Source: W-Chloroflexi-9 sp045863195 (GTDB taxonomy: Bacteria; Chloroflexota; Dehalococcoidia; UBA2979). Taken from it: a stretch of DNA of 64,000 nt. Below, in pieces: positions 31,126 through 39,898 of this stretch. The position numbers and the translations under genes are program-made. The notes below the pieces were generated by a model. That model was not told the origin of the DNA, ran no database searches, and saw nothing but the letters and a program-made list of their open reading frames with translations. The stretch's first letter is position 1; each line of letters starts with the position of its first letter. The DNA is taken from assembly GCA_045863195.1 (NCBI GenBank), contig BTUI01000007.1:62001-126000 (forward strand). The letters are read 5' to 3'.

Positions 31126-31734
31126 ATGACCGAACCGATCACCATACCCACCGCCCGAGGCGACGTGCTGGCGCTCTGGGATGCACCGGCCGGGCCACCT
31201 CGCGCGGCCGCGGTGCTGGTCGGCGGGGGCGATGGCGGCTTCGACGGCCCCGCGGAGGCGCTGTACCCGACGCTCGCCGAAGACCTCGTACCGCTCGGTC
31301 TCGGCGTGCTCCGGCTGGACTTCCGCATCCACCGCTTCCCGAACGACGTGGACGAAGGCGTCCACGACGTGCTCGCGGGCCTGGACTGGCTGCAGGGTCA
31401 GGGGGTCGAGGCGGCCGGCCTCGTCGGGCACTCCTTCGGTGGGGCGGTCGTGATCGAGGCGGCCGCGCAGGCGCCGTCGGTCGGGGCGGTGGTGACGCTG
31501 GCGACGCAGACGGCGGGCGCGCAGCGGGTGGCGCTCGTCGCGCCCCGGCCGCTGCTGCTGATCCACGGCCTGGAGGACGTGCGCCTGTCGCCGCGCTGCT
31601 CCGAGTTGCTGTACGGCATGGCGGGCGAGCCGAAGTCGCTCGTCCTCATCCCGGGCGCCACGCATTCGCTGCGGCAGGCGCGCGAGGACGTCCGGACGCG
31701 CGTCCTGGACTTCCTCGCCGCCTCGTTGCGTTGA
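31126..31734 (+). CDS. Alpha/beta hydrolase (dienelactone hydrolase-like)
   Basis: Serine hydrolase of 202 residues. The nucleophile elbow is GHSFGG (Ser about 103), the acid probably the Asp of HGLEDVRLSP (about 150) and the His of GATHSLRQA (about 180). The N-terminal VLVGGGDGGFDGPAE resembles KANL3/Tex30-type or dienelactone-hydrolase-like short hydrolases. ATG 31126 lies 16 nt after the DinB stop; the open frame extends upstream through the DinB gene but that part is antisense-like noise. It converges on the YceI gene with only 16 bp between stops. The substrate is not predictable. Confidence 0.85.
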   Translation: MTEPITIPTARGDVLALWDAPAGPPRAAAVLVGGGDGGFDGPAEALYPTLAEDLVPLGLGVLRLDFRIHRFPNDVDEGVHDVLAGLDWLQGQGVEAAGLVGHSFGGAVVIEAAAQAPSVGAVVTLATQTAGAQRVALVAPRPLLLIHGLEDVRLSPRCSELLYGMAGEPKSLVLIPGATHSLRQAREDVRTRVLDFLAASLR

Positions 31735-31750
31735 ACCGCGGTGGAGGGGC

Positions 31751-32500
31751 CTAGCCGCGCTGGAAGATCAACTGCAGTTCGATGATGCCGCGCTCCTCCA
31801 CGGAGACGACGCTCAGCGCTCGCGGCGCCTCGATGTCGTAGTCAGCGAACTCGATCGGCAGCGAACCGACGACCACCACGAGGCCGCTCGCGAGCGTGCC
31901 CTGCAGCGGGAACGTGACGCGCTGCGTTACGCCGTGCAGCGTCAGGTCGCCCACGGCCACGGCGCTGATCTCGACGCCCTCGGCGGGCATCCCTTCGATC
32001 GCGATCGGCTCGGCGAGCACGAACGTGGCCTCCGGGAACGTGCCGTACTCGATCCCCTGGCGACGCAACTGGCCGTCACGACGCGAGTCGTCGCTCTTGA
32101 GCGCCGTCATATCCGCGACGACCTCCACCGAGGTGATCGCGGAGCCGTCGAACGAGAGTGAGCCGCTGACGACGCTCGTGCGGCCGACCGCCTCGGTCGC
32201 GCCTACCGAGACCAGTTCTTCCTTCACGCGGTAGCCGACGAAGGAGTCGCCCGCGACAAGGGTCCACGTGCCGGCGAGCGCGCCGTCGCCGCCGGCTGCC
32301 GGCGTCGCGTCAGAGGTGGCGGTCGCGGTCGCCTCGGTGGTCGCACCGGAGGCGGCGGGCGTCGCCGTCACGGAGGCGACGGCGTCCGCGAGGGACACCG
32401 GTGCCGGGTCATCGCCGCGCAGGAAGAAGTACCACCCGCCAAACAGGGCGGCGGCCACGACGGCCGCCACGCCCACCATCAAACCCAGCCGTGCGGTCAT
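31751..32500 (-). CDS. YceI-family protein with membrane anchor
   Basis: YceI proteins are lipocalin-like periplasmic barrels that bind polyisoprenoid lipids. This 249-residue version has an N-terminal membrane anchor (MVGVAAVVAAALFGGWYFFL, residues 8-27), then a Thr/Ala/Ser-rich linker to about residue 70. The YceI domain shows GTWTLVAGDSFVGYRV, VVSGSLSFDGSAITSVEVVADMTALKSDD, FPEATFVLAEPI and DLTLHGVTQRVTFPLQG, the family order. The last strands end VEERGIIELQLIF. GGAGGG precedes ATG 32500. It is probably held at the membrane outer face by the uncleaved anchor. The bound ligand is unknown. Confidence 0.9.
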   Translation of the reverse strand: MTARLGLMVGVAAVVAAALFGGWYFFLRGDDPAPVSLADAVASVTATPAASGATTEATATATSDATPAAGGDGALAGTWTLVAGDSFVGYRVKEELVSVGATEAVGRTSVVSGSLSFDGSAITSVEVVADMTALKSDDSRRDGQLRRQGIEYGTFPEATFVLAEPIAIEGMPAEGVEISAVAVGDLTLHGVTQRVTFPLQGTLASGLVVVVGSLPIEFADYDIEAPRALSVVSVEERGIIELQLIFQRG

Positions 32501-32621
32501 GCGTGCCCTCCGAGGGGTATGGATGCGCGGAAACCCGAACGTACCCGCGACCCGCTATCGAAGTGTGAATGGCACGCAGCGTCGCCGGGGGGAGGTAAGG
32601 AGGGCGTAAGCCCCTCGACCG

Positions 32622-33419
32622 TCACGGCCGGCGAAGGCGCACCACCAGCACGGGCGGCAGCGCGTCCACCTCCGCCCAGCGTCCCCGCGCCACCGCGTCG
32701 AACGCCGGCTCCTCGAGCGCGTCGAGGACGAGGCCGGCCTCGAACGCCGGCGCGAGGAGCGACTGGAGCGGACGGTGGAAGTACGGCTGCGGCTCTGGCT
32801 GGCCGTGGATCGCCTGCCCGTAGGTGACGGAGTCACGTCCGTAGCCGCTCACCTTCACAAAGCGACGCCGCTCCAGTCCGGTCGCCGCCTCGGAGACCTC
32901 CTCCACATGCACCGCGTGGGTGCCATTGAAGGCCGGGTGCTGCACGGAGCAGACGAACGGCGCGCCCGGCCGCAGCAGCACCGCGAGCGCCCGGAACAGC
33001 GGCGCGATCTCCGCCATGTCCATCAGCACCATGTTGGCGCACGCCGCGTCGAACTCCCCCTCACCGAGGGCGCGCAACGCCTGCTCGTCGGTCGCGTCGA
33101 CCTGTACGTAGGCGATGCGCGCCTCGGCCGCCGCGTCCCCGGTGGAGCGGGCACGCGCGCGCGCCAGCATCGTGCCGGATGCATCGATGCCAGTCACCTC
33201 GACGCCGCCGAGGGCGACTCGGCGGCAGGTCAGGCCGTTGCCACAACCCACGTCCAGCAGGCGCGAACCGGGAGCCAGCCCGAGGAGGCGCTCCGTCGCC
33301 GGCCACACGAGTTGGAGGTGCCAGTCGTTGCCTTCGCCCATGCGCTCGTCCCAGAAGGCGGCGTTCGCGTCCCACGCGCGCGTGGACTCGGCCTGGCCCG
33401 CACGGGGCTCCTCGGTCAT
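32622..33419 (-). CDS. Class I SAM-dependent methyltransferase
   Basis: Rossmann-fold methyltransferase of 265 residues. Motif I is LLDVGCGNGLTCRRVA (about 55-70), followed by the acidic loop VTGIDASGTMLARA (about 78-91), the motif II region AYVQVDATDEQALRAL and motif III-like FDAACANMVLMDM. The C-terminal third (HPAFNGTHAVHVEEV, KVSGYGRDSVTY, QPYFHRPLQSLL) resembles UbiE/Coq-like small-molecule methyltransferases acting on quinones or lipids, but the substrate cannot be fixed. ATG 33419 follows GGAGGAGG. A TAGCCT hexamer upstream may be the -10. It lies downstream of the acyl-CoA dehydrogenase gene, separated by a strong hairpin. Confidence 0.9.
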   Translation of the reverse strand: MTEEPRAGQAESTRAWDANAAFWDERMGEGNDWHLQLVWPATERLLGLAPGSRLLDVGCGNGLTCRRVALGGVEVTGIDASGTMLARARARSTGDAAAEARIAYVQVDATDEQALRALGEGEFDAACANMVLMDMAEIAPLFRALAVLLRPGAPFVCSVQHPAFNGTHAVHVEEVSEAATGLERRRFVKVSGYGRDSVTYGQAIHGQPEPQPYFHRPLQSLLAPAFEAGLVLDALEEPAFDAVARGRWAEVDALPPVLVVRLRRP

Positions 33420-33479
33420 CGCGTGCCTCCTCCGACATCCGGGCGGCGGAGGCTAGGCGCGGAGCGCCCGGGAACGCAA

Positions 33480-33507
33480 GAGCGGCGGGCCGGATGGCCC
33501 GCCGCTC
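33480..33507 (-). terminator. Hairpin downstream of acyl-CoA dehydrogenase gene
   Basis: GAGCGGCGGGCC-ggat-GGCCCGCCGCTC is a perfect 12-bp stem with a tetraloop. It lies 25 nt after the stop at 33532 on the minus strand. No U-tract. Confidence 0.7.
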
Positions 33508-33531
33508 GAGTGAGGTCGTCGTCGACCGAGA

Positions 33532-34752
33532 CTAGCCGCGCGGCAGCCCGAGGCCGCGCGTAGCGATGACGTTGCGCTGGATCTCCGAGGTGCCGCCCGC
33601 GATCGTCGAGGAGACGGACGAGAGGTACATCGTGCCCCAGCGGCCACCCATCGGGACGTACTGCGGGGCGTTGCCGCCGCGGACGCCGCCGTAGAGGCCC
33701 AGCGCCTTGGTCGCCGTGCGGGCAATGCGCTGGTTGAACTCGGTGGAGAACACCTTCGTCATGGAGGCCTCGTGGTTGGGGATGAGCCCCCGGGCCTGCA
33801 TGGAGATCACCCGCTGCGACAGCGTCTTCGCCACGGTCGCCTCGATGTAGCGGTCGGCGATCTCGAGACGCGGCGAGTCCACCTGGCCGAGGCGGCTCTG
33901 GCCGCTCTTCGAGTCGCGCTGCTCCTGCAGGTAGCCCTTCAGCGTGTCCAGCATCTTCATCTGGCCTACGGCCGAGCCGATCGAGGAGCGCTCGAAGTCG
34001 AGGTGCGTGGCGCCCACGTACCAGCCACGGTTGATCTCGCCGACGGCGTTCCGGACGGGGACGCGGACGTCCTCGAAGAACGTCTCGTTGAAGCCGCGCG
34101 CGTCGCTCATCTGGACCAGCGGGCGGACGGTGATGCCCGGCGTGCTCATGGGGAAGAGCAGGTAGGTGATGCCGCGGTGCTTAGGCGCCTCCGGGTCCGT
34201 GCGGACCAGCGCGAAGATCATGTTCGCGAGGTGCGCACCGGAGGTCCAGATCTTCTGGCCGTTGATGACGAAGTCGTCACCGTCACGCACGGCGCGGGTC
34301 TGGAGGCTGGCAAGGTCGGAGCCGGAGCCGGGCTCGGAGTAGCCCTGGCACCAGCGCGTCTCACCGCGCACCATCGGCGGCAGGAACTCCGCCTTCTGCT
34401 CCTCGGTGCCGTGCACCATGATCGTGGAGCCCACGTCCGGCACGCCCATGCGAGGGGCGCCGCGCTCCGCGATCGTCTCGTTGAGGATGAACTGCTCCAT
34501 CGGGGAGAGCTCAGCGCCGCCGTACTTCTTCGGCCAGGCGGGGGCGATCCAGCCCTTGTCCACCAGCGCCGCGCGCCAGCGCTTGCGCGCGTCGCGACGG
34601 GCCTCGGAGCCGTCCTCGCCACCCGCCTCCTCGGCGGTGCGCGGGTCGGCGTTGTCGTTCACCGAGAGTTCGGCCGGGAAGTGCTGGGCGAAGAAGGCTT
34701 CGACCTCACGGCGGAAGACCGCCTGCTCCGGGCTGTCAGCGAAGTCCACCAT
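33532..34752 (-). CDS. Acyl-CoA dehydrogenase family flavoprotein
   Basis: FAD enzyme of 406 residues introducing a 2,3-double bond into acyl-CoA. Recognisable parts are MVDFADSPEQAVFRREVEAFF, WIAPAWPKKYGGAELSPMEQ, CQGYSEPGSGSDLASLQTRA (FAD-binding), INGQKIWTSGAHLANMIF, GWYVGATHLDFERSSIG and the C-terminal GGTSEIQRNVIATRGLGLPRG. The conserved sequence ends are those of long-chain or steroid-type enzymes found in pairs in actinobacteria and Chloroflexota. The start is ATG 34752, after GGGAGGG; the frame is open further but the extra is not conserved. It is a close paralogue of 42089-43267, sharing the identical terminal motif. Substrate chain length is unknown. Confidence 0.92.
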   Translation of the reverse strand: MVDFADSPEQAVFRREVEAFFAQHFPAELSVNDNADPRTAEEAGGEDGSEARRDARKRWRAALVDKGWIAPAWPKKYGGAELSPMEQFILNETIAERGAPRMGVPDVGSTIMVHGTEEQKAEFLPPMVRGETRWCQGYSEPGSGSDLASLQTRAVRDGDDFVINGQKIWTSGAHLANMIFALVRTDPEAPKHRGITYLLFPMSTPGITVRPLVQMSDARGFNETFFEDVRVPVRNAVGEINRGWYVGATHLDFERSSIGSAVGQMKMLDTLKGYLQEQRDSKSGQSRLGQVDSPRLEIADRYIEATVAKTLSQRVISMQARGLIPNHEASMTKVFSTEFNQRIARTATKALGLYGGVRGGNAPQYVPMGGRWGTMYLSSVSSTIAGGTSEIQRNVIATRGLGLPRG

Positions 34753-34901
34753 CGAGTGCGATTCCCTCCCCGCGCGCTGCGCGGCACACCCGGGCGAGGC
34801 CCGGGCACCTGGCGGAATCGTAATCGAAGGGAAAACGACTTTCCAGTGAACGTCAGGGTGACGGTCTGGGGCGGCCTCGGGTGCCGCTGCCGGGCGCGGT
34901 G

Positions 34902-35084
34902 CTACCCGCGCTTCGGCCGGCGGCCGCGCTGCTCGCCCGGCACCAGTTCCTCGTGCAGCCCGGAGGACTGCCCGCCGGTGAAGGCGACGAACCCGCTCAG
35001 CGCGCCCCACGCCACAATGGCGATGCCCAGCGCGAACGGGATCGCGGCCGGGATCGTGATGGAGACTTCGAGGATGTTGTTCAC
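34902..35084 (-). CDS. Small single-pass membrane protein
   Basis: A 60-residue ORF starting with GTG 35084, with GGAGG six bases upstream. Hydrophobic segment ITIPAAIPFALGIAIVAWGALSGFVAFTG (about 9-37) is one long or two short membrane helices. It is followed by a charged tail ending GEQRGRRPKRG, which would lie in the cytoplasm. No family is recognised. It is transcribed on the minus strand between the PLA2-like gene and the acyl-CoA dehydrogenase. A 7-bp palindromic hairpin (CCCGGGC-gag-GCCCGGG at 34789-34805) may separate it from the latter. It could be real given the ribosome-binding site, but I hold it as tentative. Confidence 0.45.
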   Translation of the reverse strand: MNNILEVSITIPAAIPFALGIAIVAWGALSGFVAFTGGQSSGLHEELVPGEQRGRRPKRG

Positions 35085-35155
35085 CGGGGCCTCCGCAGGC
35101 TGCTGCCGTGGTTCCGCCGGTCAGTCTGTCCGCTACCGCCCCTGCTGGCAAGCGG

Positions 35156-35548
35156 TCATCGAGGCGGCAGGCCGGACGGCGCGGCCAGCGAGGCGTCCAC
35201 CAGCCGCGAGGTGAACCGCACCACCGCGAAGTAGATGTAGGCGATGCGTGCGCACGCGCCGTCCCGGCGGCACTCACCACCGCTGAGGACGTGCGGCGCC
35301 GCGAGCAGGTCCGAGAAGAAGCCTCGGTCGCACCTCGCTCGGCCCTCCGCGTCGGGCATCCCCGCGAGCGGGGCGAGGCATTCGTCATGCCCGCGGCAGG
35401 CGTCGTTGAACCACCAGCCCAGCGGCACATCCGGAGAGGCGGTGCAGTAGTCCACTTCCGGGGTGCGGAGCGCCTGCGCCCTCGCCGGCGGTGCCAGCGC
35501 CAGCCATCCGATCACGGTGGCGAGTCCTAAGATGGACAGACGGCGCAT
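35156..35548 (-). CDS. Secreted phospholipase A2-like protein
   Basis: A 130-residue exported protein. The signal peptide MRRLSILGLATVIGWLALAPPARA (cleavage after about 24) leads to a Cys-rich mature domain. Cysteines at 35, 51, 57, 73, 93 and 99 could form three disulphides. The sequence WWFNDACRGHDEC carries the sPLA2-type Cys-x2-His-Asp dyad (His54-Asp55), and RCDRGFFSDLL the Cys-Asp-x2-Phe element (Asp74) of the second active-site helix, as in Streptomyces prokaryotic PLA2. A calcium loop is less clear (PDVPLGWWF). The likely role is extracellular cleavage of phospholipids. Assigned by motif only. GGGGAGG precedes the ATG. It is divergent from the Lhr helicase gene, 48 bp away. Confidence 0.7.
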   Translation of the reverse strand: MRRLSILGLATVIGWLALAPPARAQALRTPEVDYCTASPDVPLGWWFNDACRGHDECLAPLAGMPDAEGRARCDRGFFSDLLAAPHVLSGGECRRDGACARIAYIYFAVVRFTSRLVDASLAAPSGLPPR

Positions 35549-35596
35549 GGAGCGGCCTCCCCGGCCCCCACCGCTCGCGGGGACAACGATCGAACC

Positions 35597-38500
35597 ATGA
35601 CTGAGACGCCTCCATCCACCTCCGGCTCACCCCTGGACGCGTTCCACCCGGTCGTCCGGACGTGGTTCGAGCGGCGGTTCGGTGCGCCCACGGATGCGCA
35701 GGTGGAGGGCTGGCCGGCGATCCGGCGCGGCGGCAACACGCTCCTCGCGGCCCCCACGGGTTCCGGCAAGACGCTCGCCGCGTTCCTCGTGGGGATCGAC
35801 GCGCTGGTGCGCGAAGCGGAGGCGGGGACGCTGGATGACCGCACGCGGATCGTGTACGTCTCGCCGCTGAAGGCGCTGGGCAACGACATCGAGCGCAACC
35901 TGGAGGTGCCGCTCGCCGGCATCCGCGCCGTCGCCGAGGAACTCGGCGTCGCGCTGGCGCCGATCACCACGGCAGTGCGTACGGGCGACACCACCGCGGC
36001 CGAGCGAGACGCGATCGCGCGGCGTCCCCCGCACATCCTCATCACCACACCCGAATCCCTCTACCTGATGGTGACGTCCGACCGCGGGCGGCGAGGGCTG
36101 GCGAACACGCGCACCGTGATCGTGGACGAGATCCACGCGCTCGCACGCGACCGGCGCGGCACGCACCTCACGCTCACGCTCGCGCGCCTGGACCACCTCG
36201 TGCGCTCCGCCACCGGGCAGACGCCCGCGCGCGTGGGGCTCTCCGCCACGCAGCGGCCGATCGAGGCGGTCGCGGCGTTCCTCGCGCAGACCGGCGCGCC
36301 CTGCACCATCGTCGACCGCGGCCACCAGCGCGACCTGGAGCTGGCGATCGAGATCCCGCCCAGCGACCTGGAGGCGGTGATCCCGAAGGAGCAGATGGGC
36401 GAGCAGTACGACCGGCTCGCAGACCTGGTGCGCCAGCACCGGACGACGCTCATCTTCGTGAACACGCGCCGCATGTCGGAGCGGGTCGCACACGCCCTCG
36501 CGGAACGCCTCGGCGAGGACGCGGTCGCCTCGCACCACGGGTCAATCTCCAAGGAGCGGCGGCTGAGGGTGGAGCAGCGGCTGAAGTCCGGCAAACTCCG
36601 GGCGCTCGTCGCGACCGCCTCGCTCGAACTCGGCATCGACATCGGCAGCATCGACCTGGTCTGCCAGGTCGGGTCGCCGAGGAGCATCGCCACGTTCCTG
36701 CAGCGCGTCGGCCGCTCCGGGCACGCACTGGGGCTGCGCCCGCACGGCCTGCTGTTCCCGACCACGCGCGACGAACTCGTCGAGTGCGCCGCGCTGGTCC
36801 GCGCGGTCCGCGCGGGCCGCCTCGACCGGATCGTCATGCCGAAGCGGCCGCTCGACGTGCTCGCGCAGCAGATCGTCGCGGAGGTCGCCTGCGCCGAGGA
36901 GTGGGCGGAGGACGACCTGTACGCGCTGATGCGGCACGCCGCGCCGTACGCGCACCTCGACCGGCACGACTTCGACGAGATCGTGGAGATGCTTTCGGAG
37001 GGCATCGGCGAAGGCGCGGGCCGGGCGGCGCCGCTGCTGCACCGCGACCGCATCCACCACGTGCTCCGTCCGAGGCGTGCGGCGCGCCTCACCGCGCTGC
37101 AGAACGGCGGCACGATCCCGGAGACCGGCGACTACCGCGTGGTCTCGGAGCCGGACGGCGCGGTCGTCGGCACGGTGAACGAGGACTTCGCGATGGAGTC
37201 CAGCGGCGGTGACATCTTCCTGCTGGGGTCCACCTCCTGGCGCATCTCCCGCCTCGGCCAGTCCACCGTGTACGTGACGGACGCCGGTGGCGCGCCGCCC
37301 ACGATCCCGTTCTGGCTCGGCGAGGCGCCGGGCCGCACCATCGAACTGTCGCAGGAGGTCGGCCGCCTGCGCCGCGAGGTCGCCGCCGGCCTCGACGGCG
37401 ACCGCTCGGCGCTGCGCGCGTGGCTGGCGGAGGAGTGCGCGCTGCCGCCGCTCGGAGCGGACCAGATCATCGACTACCTCGCCGCGACGCGGGACGGCCT
37501 CGGGGTCGTGCCGAGCGACACGGACGTGGTGTTCGAGCGGTTCTTCGACGACACCGGCGGCATGCAACTGGTGGTGCACGCGCCGTTCGGGCAGCGCATC
37601 AACCGCGCCTGGGGGCTGGCGCTCCGCAAGCGGTTCTGCGTGGCGTTCGACTTCGAACTGCAGGCAGCCGCGAACGACGACTCGATCCTGCTCTCTGCCG
37701 GGCCGCAGCATTCCTGGCCGCTGGAGGAGGCGTACGAGTGGGTGAAGCCGGGGAACGTCGAAGAGGCGGTGCACTCCTCGGTGTTCTACATCCCGATGTT
37801 CCCGGCGCGCTGGCGGTGGAACACCACGCGGGCGCTGGCGGTGCCCCGGATGCGCGGCGGCAAGCCGGTGCCACCGTTCCTCCAGCGGATGCGTGCCGAT
37901 GACCTGATGGCGGCCGTGTTCCCGGAGCAGGTGGGCTGCCAGGAGAACATGCAGGAGCCGCTGACGCTCCCGGACCACCCGCTGATGCGCCAGACCATGC
38001 GCGACTGCCTCTTCGAGGCGATGGACGTGGAGGGCCTGCGCGGCGTGCTGCAGCGGGTGGAGGCGGGCGCGATCCGCTACCACGCGCGCGACACCGTGGA
38101 ACCCTCCCCGATGGCGCACGAGATCGTGAGCGGCCGTCCCTACACCTACCTGGACGACGCGCCGATCGAGGAGCGCCGCACGCGTGCGATCACGCTGCGG
38201 CGCGGCCTGCCCGAGCACGCTCGCGACCTCGCCACGCTCGACCCAGAGGCGATCGCACAGGTGGCCGGCGAGGCATGGCCGCAGCCGCGCGATGCGGAGG
38301 AGGTGCATGACGCGCTCCTCGGCCTCGTCGTGGTGGACGAGGCGTGGGTGGAGGACTGGACCGTGGGGCTGGACGCGCTGGCGACGGCCCGCCGGGCCGC
38401 CTCGTTCGAGACGGCGGGGCGACGTCTCTGGTTCGCCGCCGAGCACCGCGAGGTGGTTGCGCTGATCTTCCCGGACGCCGCGATACCGTCACTCGACACC

Positions 38501-39871
38501 CCCGCGCACGCGCTCACCCGCCTCGAGCACCGCGAGGAAGCCCGCGCGCTCGCGCTGCGCGGCCACGCGGAGGCGTGCGGCGTGACGACGCCGGCCGACC
38601 TGGCGTCCCGCAGCGGCCTCGATGCCGGCGACGCGGAGCGCGGGCTGCGGATGCTGGAGGCGCAGGGCTTCGTGCTGCGCGGCCGCTTCACCCCTGGCGC
38701 GCCGGAGGACGAATGGTGCGACCGCCGTCTGCTGGCGCGCATCCACCGCTACACGCTCGACCGGCTGCGCCGGGAGATCGACCCGGCCTCCCGCCAGGAT
38801 TTCATGCGCTTCCTGCTGCGCTGGCAGCACCTCGCGCCCGGTGCGCAGGTGGAGGGGCGCGGCGGGCTGCGACAGGTGATCGAACGCCTCGCCGGGTTCG
38901 AGGCGCCGGCGAGCGCGTGGGAAACGGAACTGCTGCGGCAGCGCATGGCCGTCTACCAGCCGTCATGGCTGGACGAACTCTGCCTCGCCGGGGAGGCCGC
39001 GTGGGCGCGCCTGACCCCGAAGCGGGTCGCCGGCGAGCCGGAGGTCGCGCGCCTCGCGGGCAGCGCCACCCGCGCGACCCCGATCACGATCGCGCCGAGG
39101 ATGGCGGTGGGCTCGTTGCTCCTCGCCACGCGCGCCTACGGCCCGGGCGACCCGCCGCTCGGGGTGGCGGGCGCGGCCGGAGAGATCGCGGCGCTGCTCG
39201 CGCGGCGCGGGGCGCTCTTTTTCGACGGGATCGTCGCGGAGACCCGCCGCCTGGTGACGGACGTGGAGCAGGGTCTGCGCGAACTGGTCGCGGCCGGGGT
39301 CGTTGCCTCCGACGGCTTCGAGGGGCTGCGCGAGCTCGCCGGCACGCGTCGCTCGGGCGGTCGTCGCGAGCGGTCACGCGGGGCGGGGAACTACCTCCGC
39401 GGCGGCCTCTTCGCCGGCGGTGGCCCGCCCGGCCGCTGGTCGCTCGTCCGCACGCCCGACCTCGAGGCGGCGGACGAGGACACGCTGGCCGAAGCGGTCG
39501 CGATGCGGCTGCTCCAGCGGTACGGCGTGGTGTTCCGCGACGTGGCGCTGCGCGAGCCGTTCACCATGCCGTGGCGGCTCGTGATGCGCGCCCTCCGGCG
39601 GATGGAAGCGCGTGGCACCGTCCGCGGCGGCCGCTTCGTCCTCGCCGTGGCCGGGGAGCAGTACGCGCTGCCGGAGGCGGTGACGCTGCTCCGCGCGGTG
39701 CGGAACGAGCCGCACACCGGCCAGCGCGTCACGGTCAGCGCGGTCGACCCGGTGAACCTCACCGGCGTGCTGCTGCCGGGCGACCGCGTGCCCGCGCAGC
39801 GAGGACGCACCGTGACGTTCGTGGACGGGCTCCCCGAGCACGCCTCGCCGGAGGTCGCCGCGACGCGCTAG
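35597..39871 (+). CDS. lhr: Lhr-family superfamily 2 DNA/RNA helicase
   Basis: Large DEAD/H helicase of 1424 residues involved in DNA repair, 3'-5' translocating on RNA:DNA duplexes. Motifs: Walker A APTGSGKTLAAFLV near residue 54, Ia VYVSPLKALGNDIERNL near 93, DEIH in VDEIHALARDRRG near 178, SAT-type LSATQRPIEAVA near 213, and motif VI in LQRVGRSGHALG near 373. Core helicase and winged-helix, beta-barrel-like regions extend to about 900, which is Lhr-Core. The C-terminal 500 residues (GAGNYLRGGLFAGG, LLQRYGVVFRDVALREPFTMPW) match the extended Lhr-CTD of E. coli and mycobacteria. Start at ATG 35597 has no strong ribosome-binding site. It is divergent from the PLA2-like gene. Confidence 0.93.
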   Translation: MTETPPSTSGSPLDAFHPVVRTWFERRFGAPTDAQVEGWPAIRRGGNTLLAAPTGSGKTLAAFLVGIDALVREAEAGTLDDRTRIVYVSPLKALGNDIERNLEVPLAGIRAVAEELGVALAPITTAVRTGDTTAAERDAIARRPPHILITTPESLYLMVTSDRGRRGLANTRTVIVDEIHALARDRRGTHLTLTLARLDHLVRSATGQTPARVGLSATQRPIEAVAAFLAQTGAPCTIVDRGHQRDLELAIEIPPSDLEAVIPKEQMGEQYDRLADLVRQHRTTLIFVNTRRMSERVAHALAERLGEDAVASHHGSISKERRLRVEQRLKSGKLRALVATASLELGIDIGSIDLVCQVGSPRSIATFLQRVGRSGHALGLRPHGLLFPTTRDELVECAALVRAVRAGRLDRIVMPKRPLDVLAQQIVAEVACAEEWAEDDLYALMRHAAPYAHLDRHDFDEIVEMLSEGIGEGAGRAAPLLHRDRIHHVLRPRRAARLTALQNGGTIPETGDYRVVSEPDGAVVGTVNEDFAMESSGGDIFLLGSTSWRISRLGQSTVYVTDAGGAPPTIPFWLGEAPGRTIELSQEVGRLRREVAAGLDGDRSALRAWLAEECALPPLGADQIIDYLAATRDGLGVVPSDTDVVFERFFDDTGGMQLVVHAPFGQRINRAWGLALRKRFCVAFDFELQAAANDDSILLSAGPQHSWPLEEAYEWVKPGNVEEAVHSSVFYIPMFPARWRWNTTRALAVPRMRGGKPVPPFLQRMRADDLMAAVFPEQVGCQENMQEPLTLPDHPLMRQTMRDCLFEAMDVEGLRGVLQRVEAGAIRYHARDTVEPSPMAHEIVSGRPYTYLDDAPIEERRTRAITLRRGLPEHARDLATLDPEAIAQVAGEAWPQPRDAEEVHDALLGLVVVDEAWVEDWTVGLDALATARRAASFETAGRRLWFAAEHREVVALIFPDAAIPSLDTPAHALTRLEHREEARALALRGHAEACGVTTPADLASRSGLDAGDAERGLRMLEAQGFVLRGRFTPGAPEDEWCDRRLLARIHRYTLDRLRREIDPASRQDFMRFLLRWQHLAPGAQVEGRGGLRQVIERLAGFEAPASAWETELLRQRMAVYQPSWLDELCLAGEAAWARLTPKRVAGEPEVARLAGSATRATPITIAPRMAVGSLLLATRAYGPGDPPLGVAGAAGEIAALLARRGALFFDGIVAETRRLVTDVEQGLRELVAAGVVASDGFEGLRELAGTRRSGGRRERSRGAGNYLRGGLFAGGGPPGRWSLVRTPDLEAADEDTLAEAVAMRLLQRYGVVFRDVALREPFTMPWRLVMRALRRMEARGTVRGGRFVLAVAGEQYALPEAVTLLRAVRNEPHTGQRVTVSAVDPVNLTGVLLPGDRVPAQRGRTVTFVDGLPEHASPEVAATR

Positions 39872-39898
39872 GCTCCCGTCCGCAGGGAAGGCGGCGGG

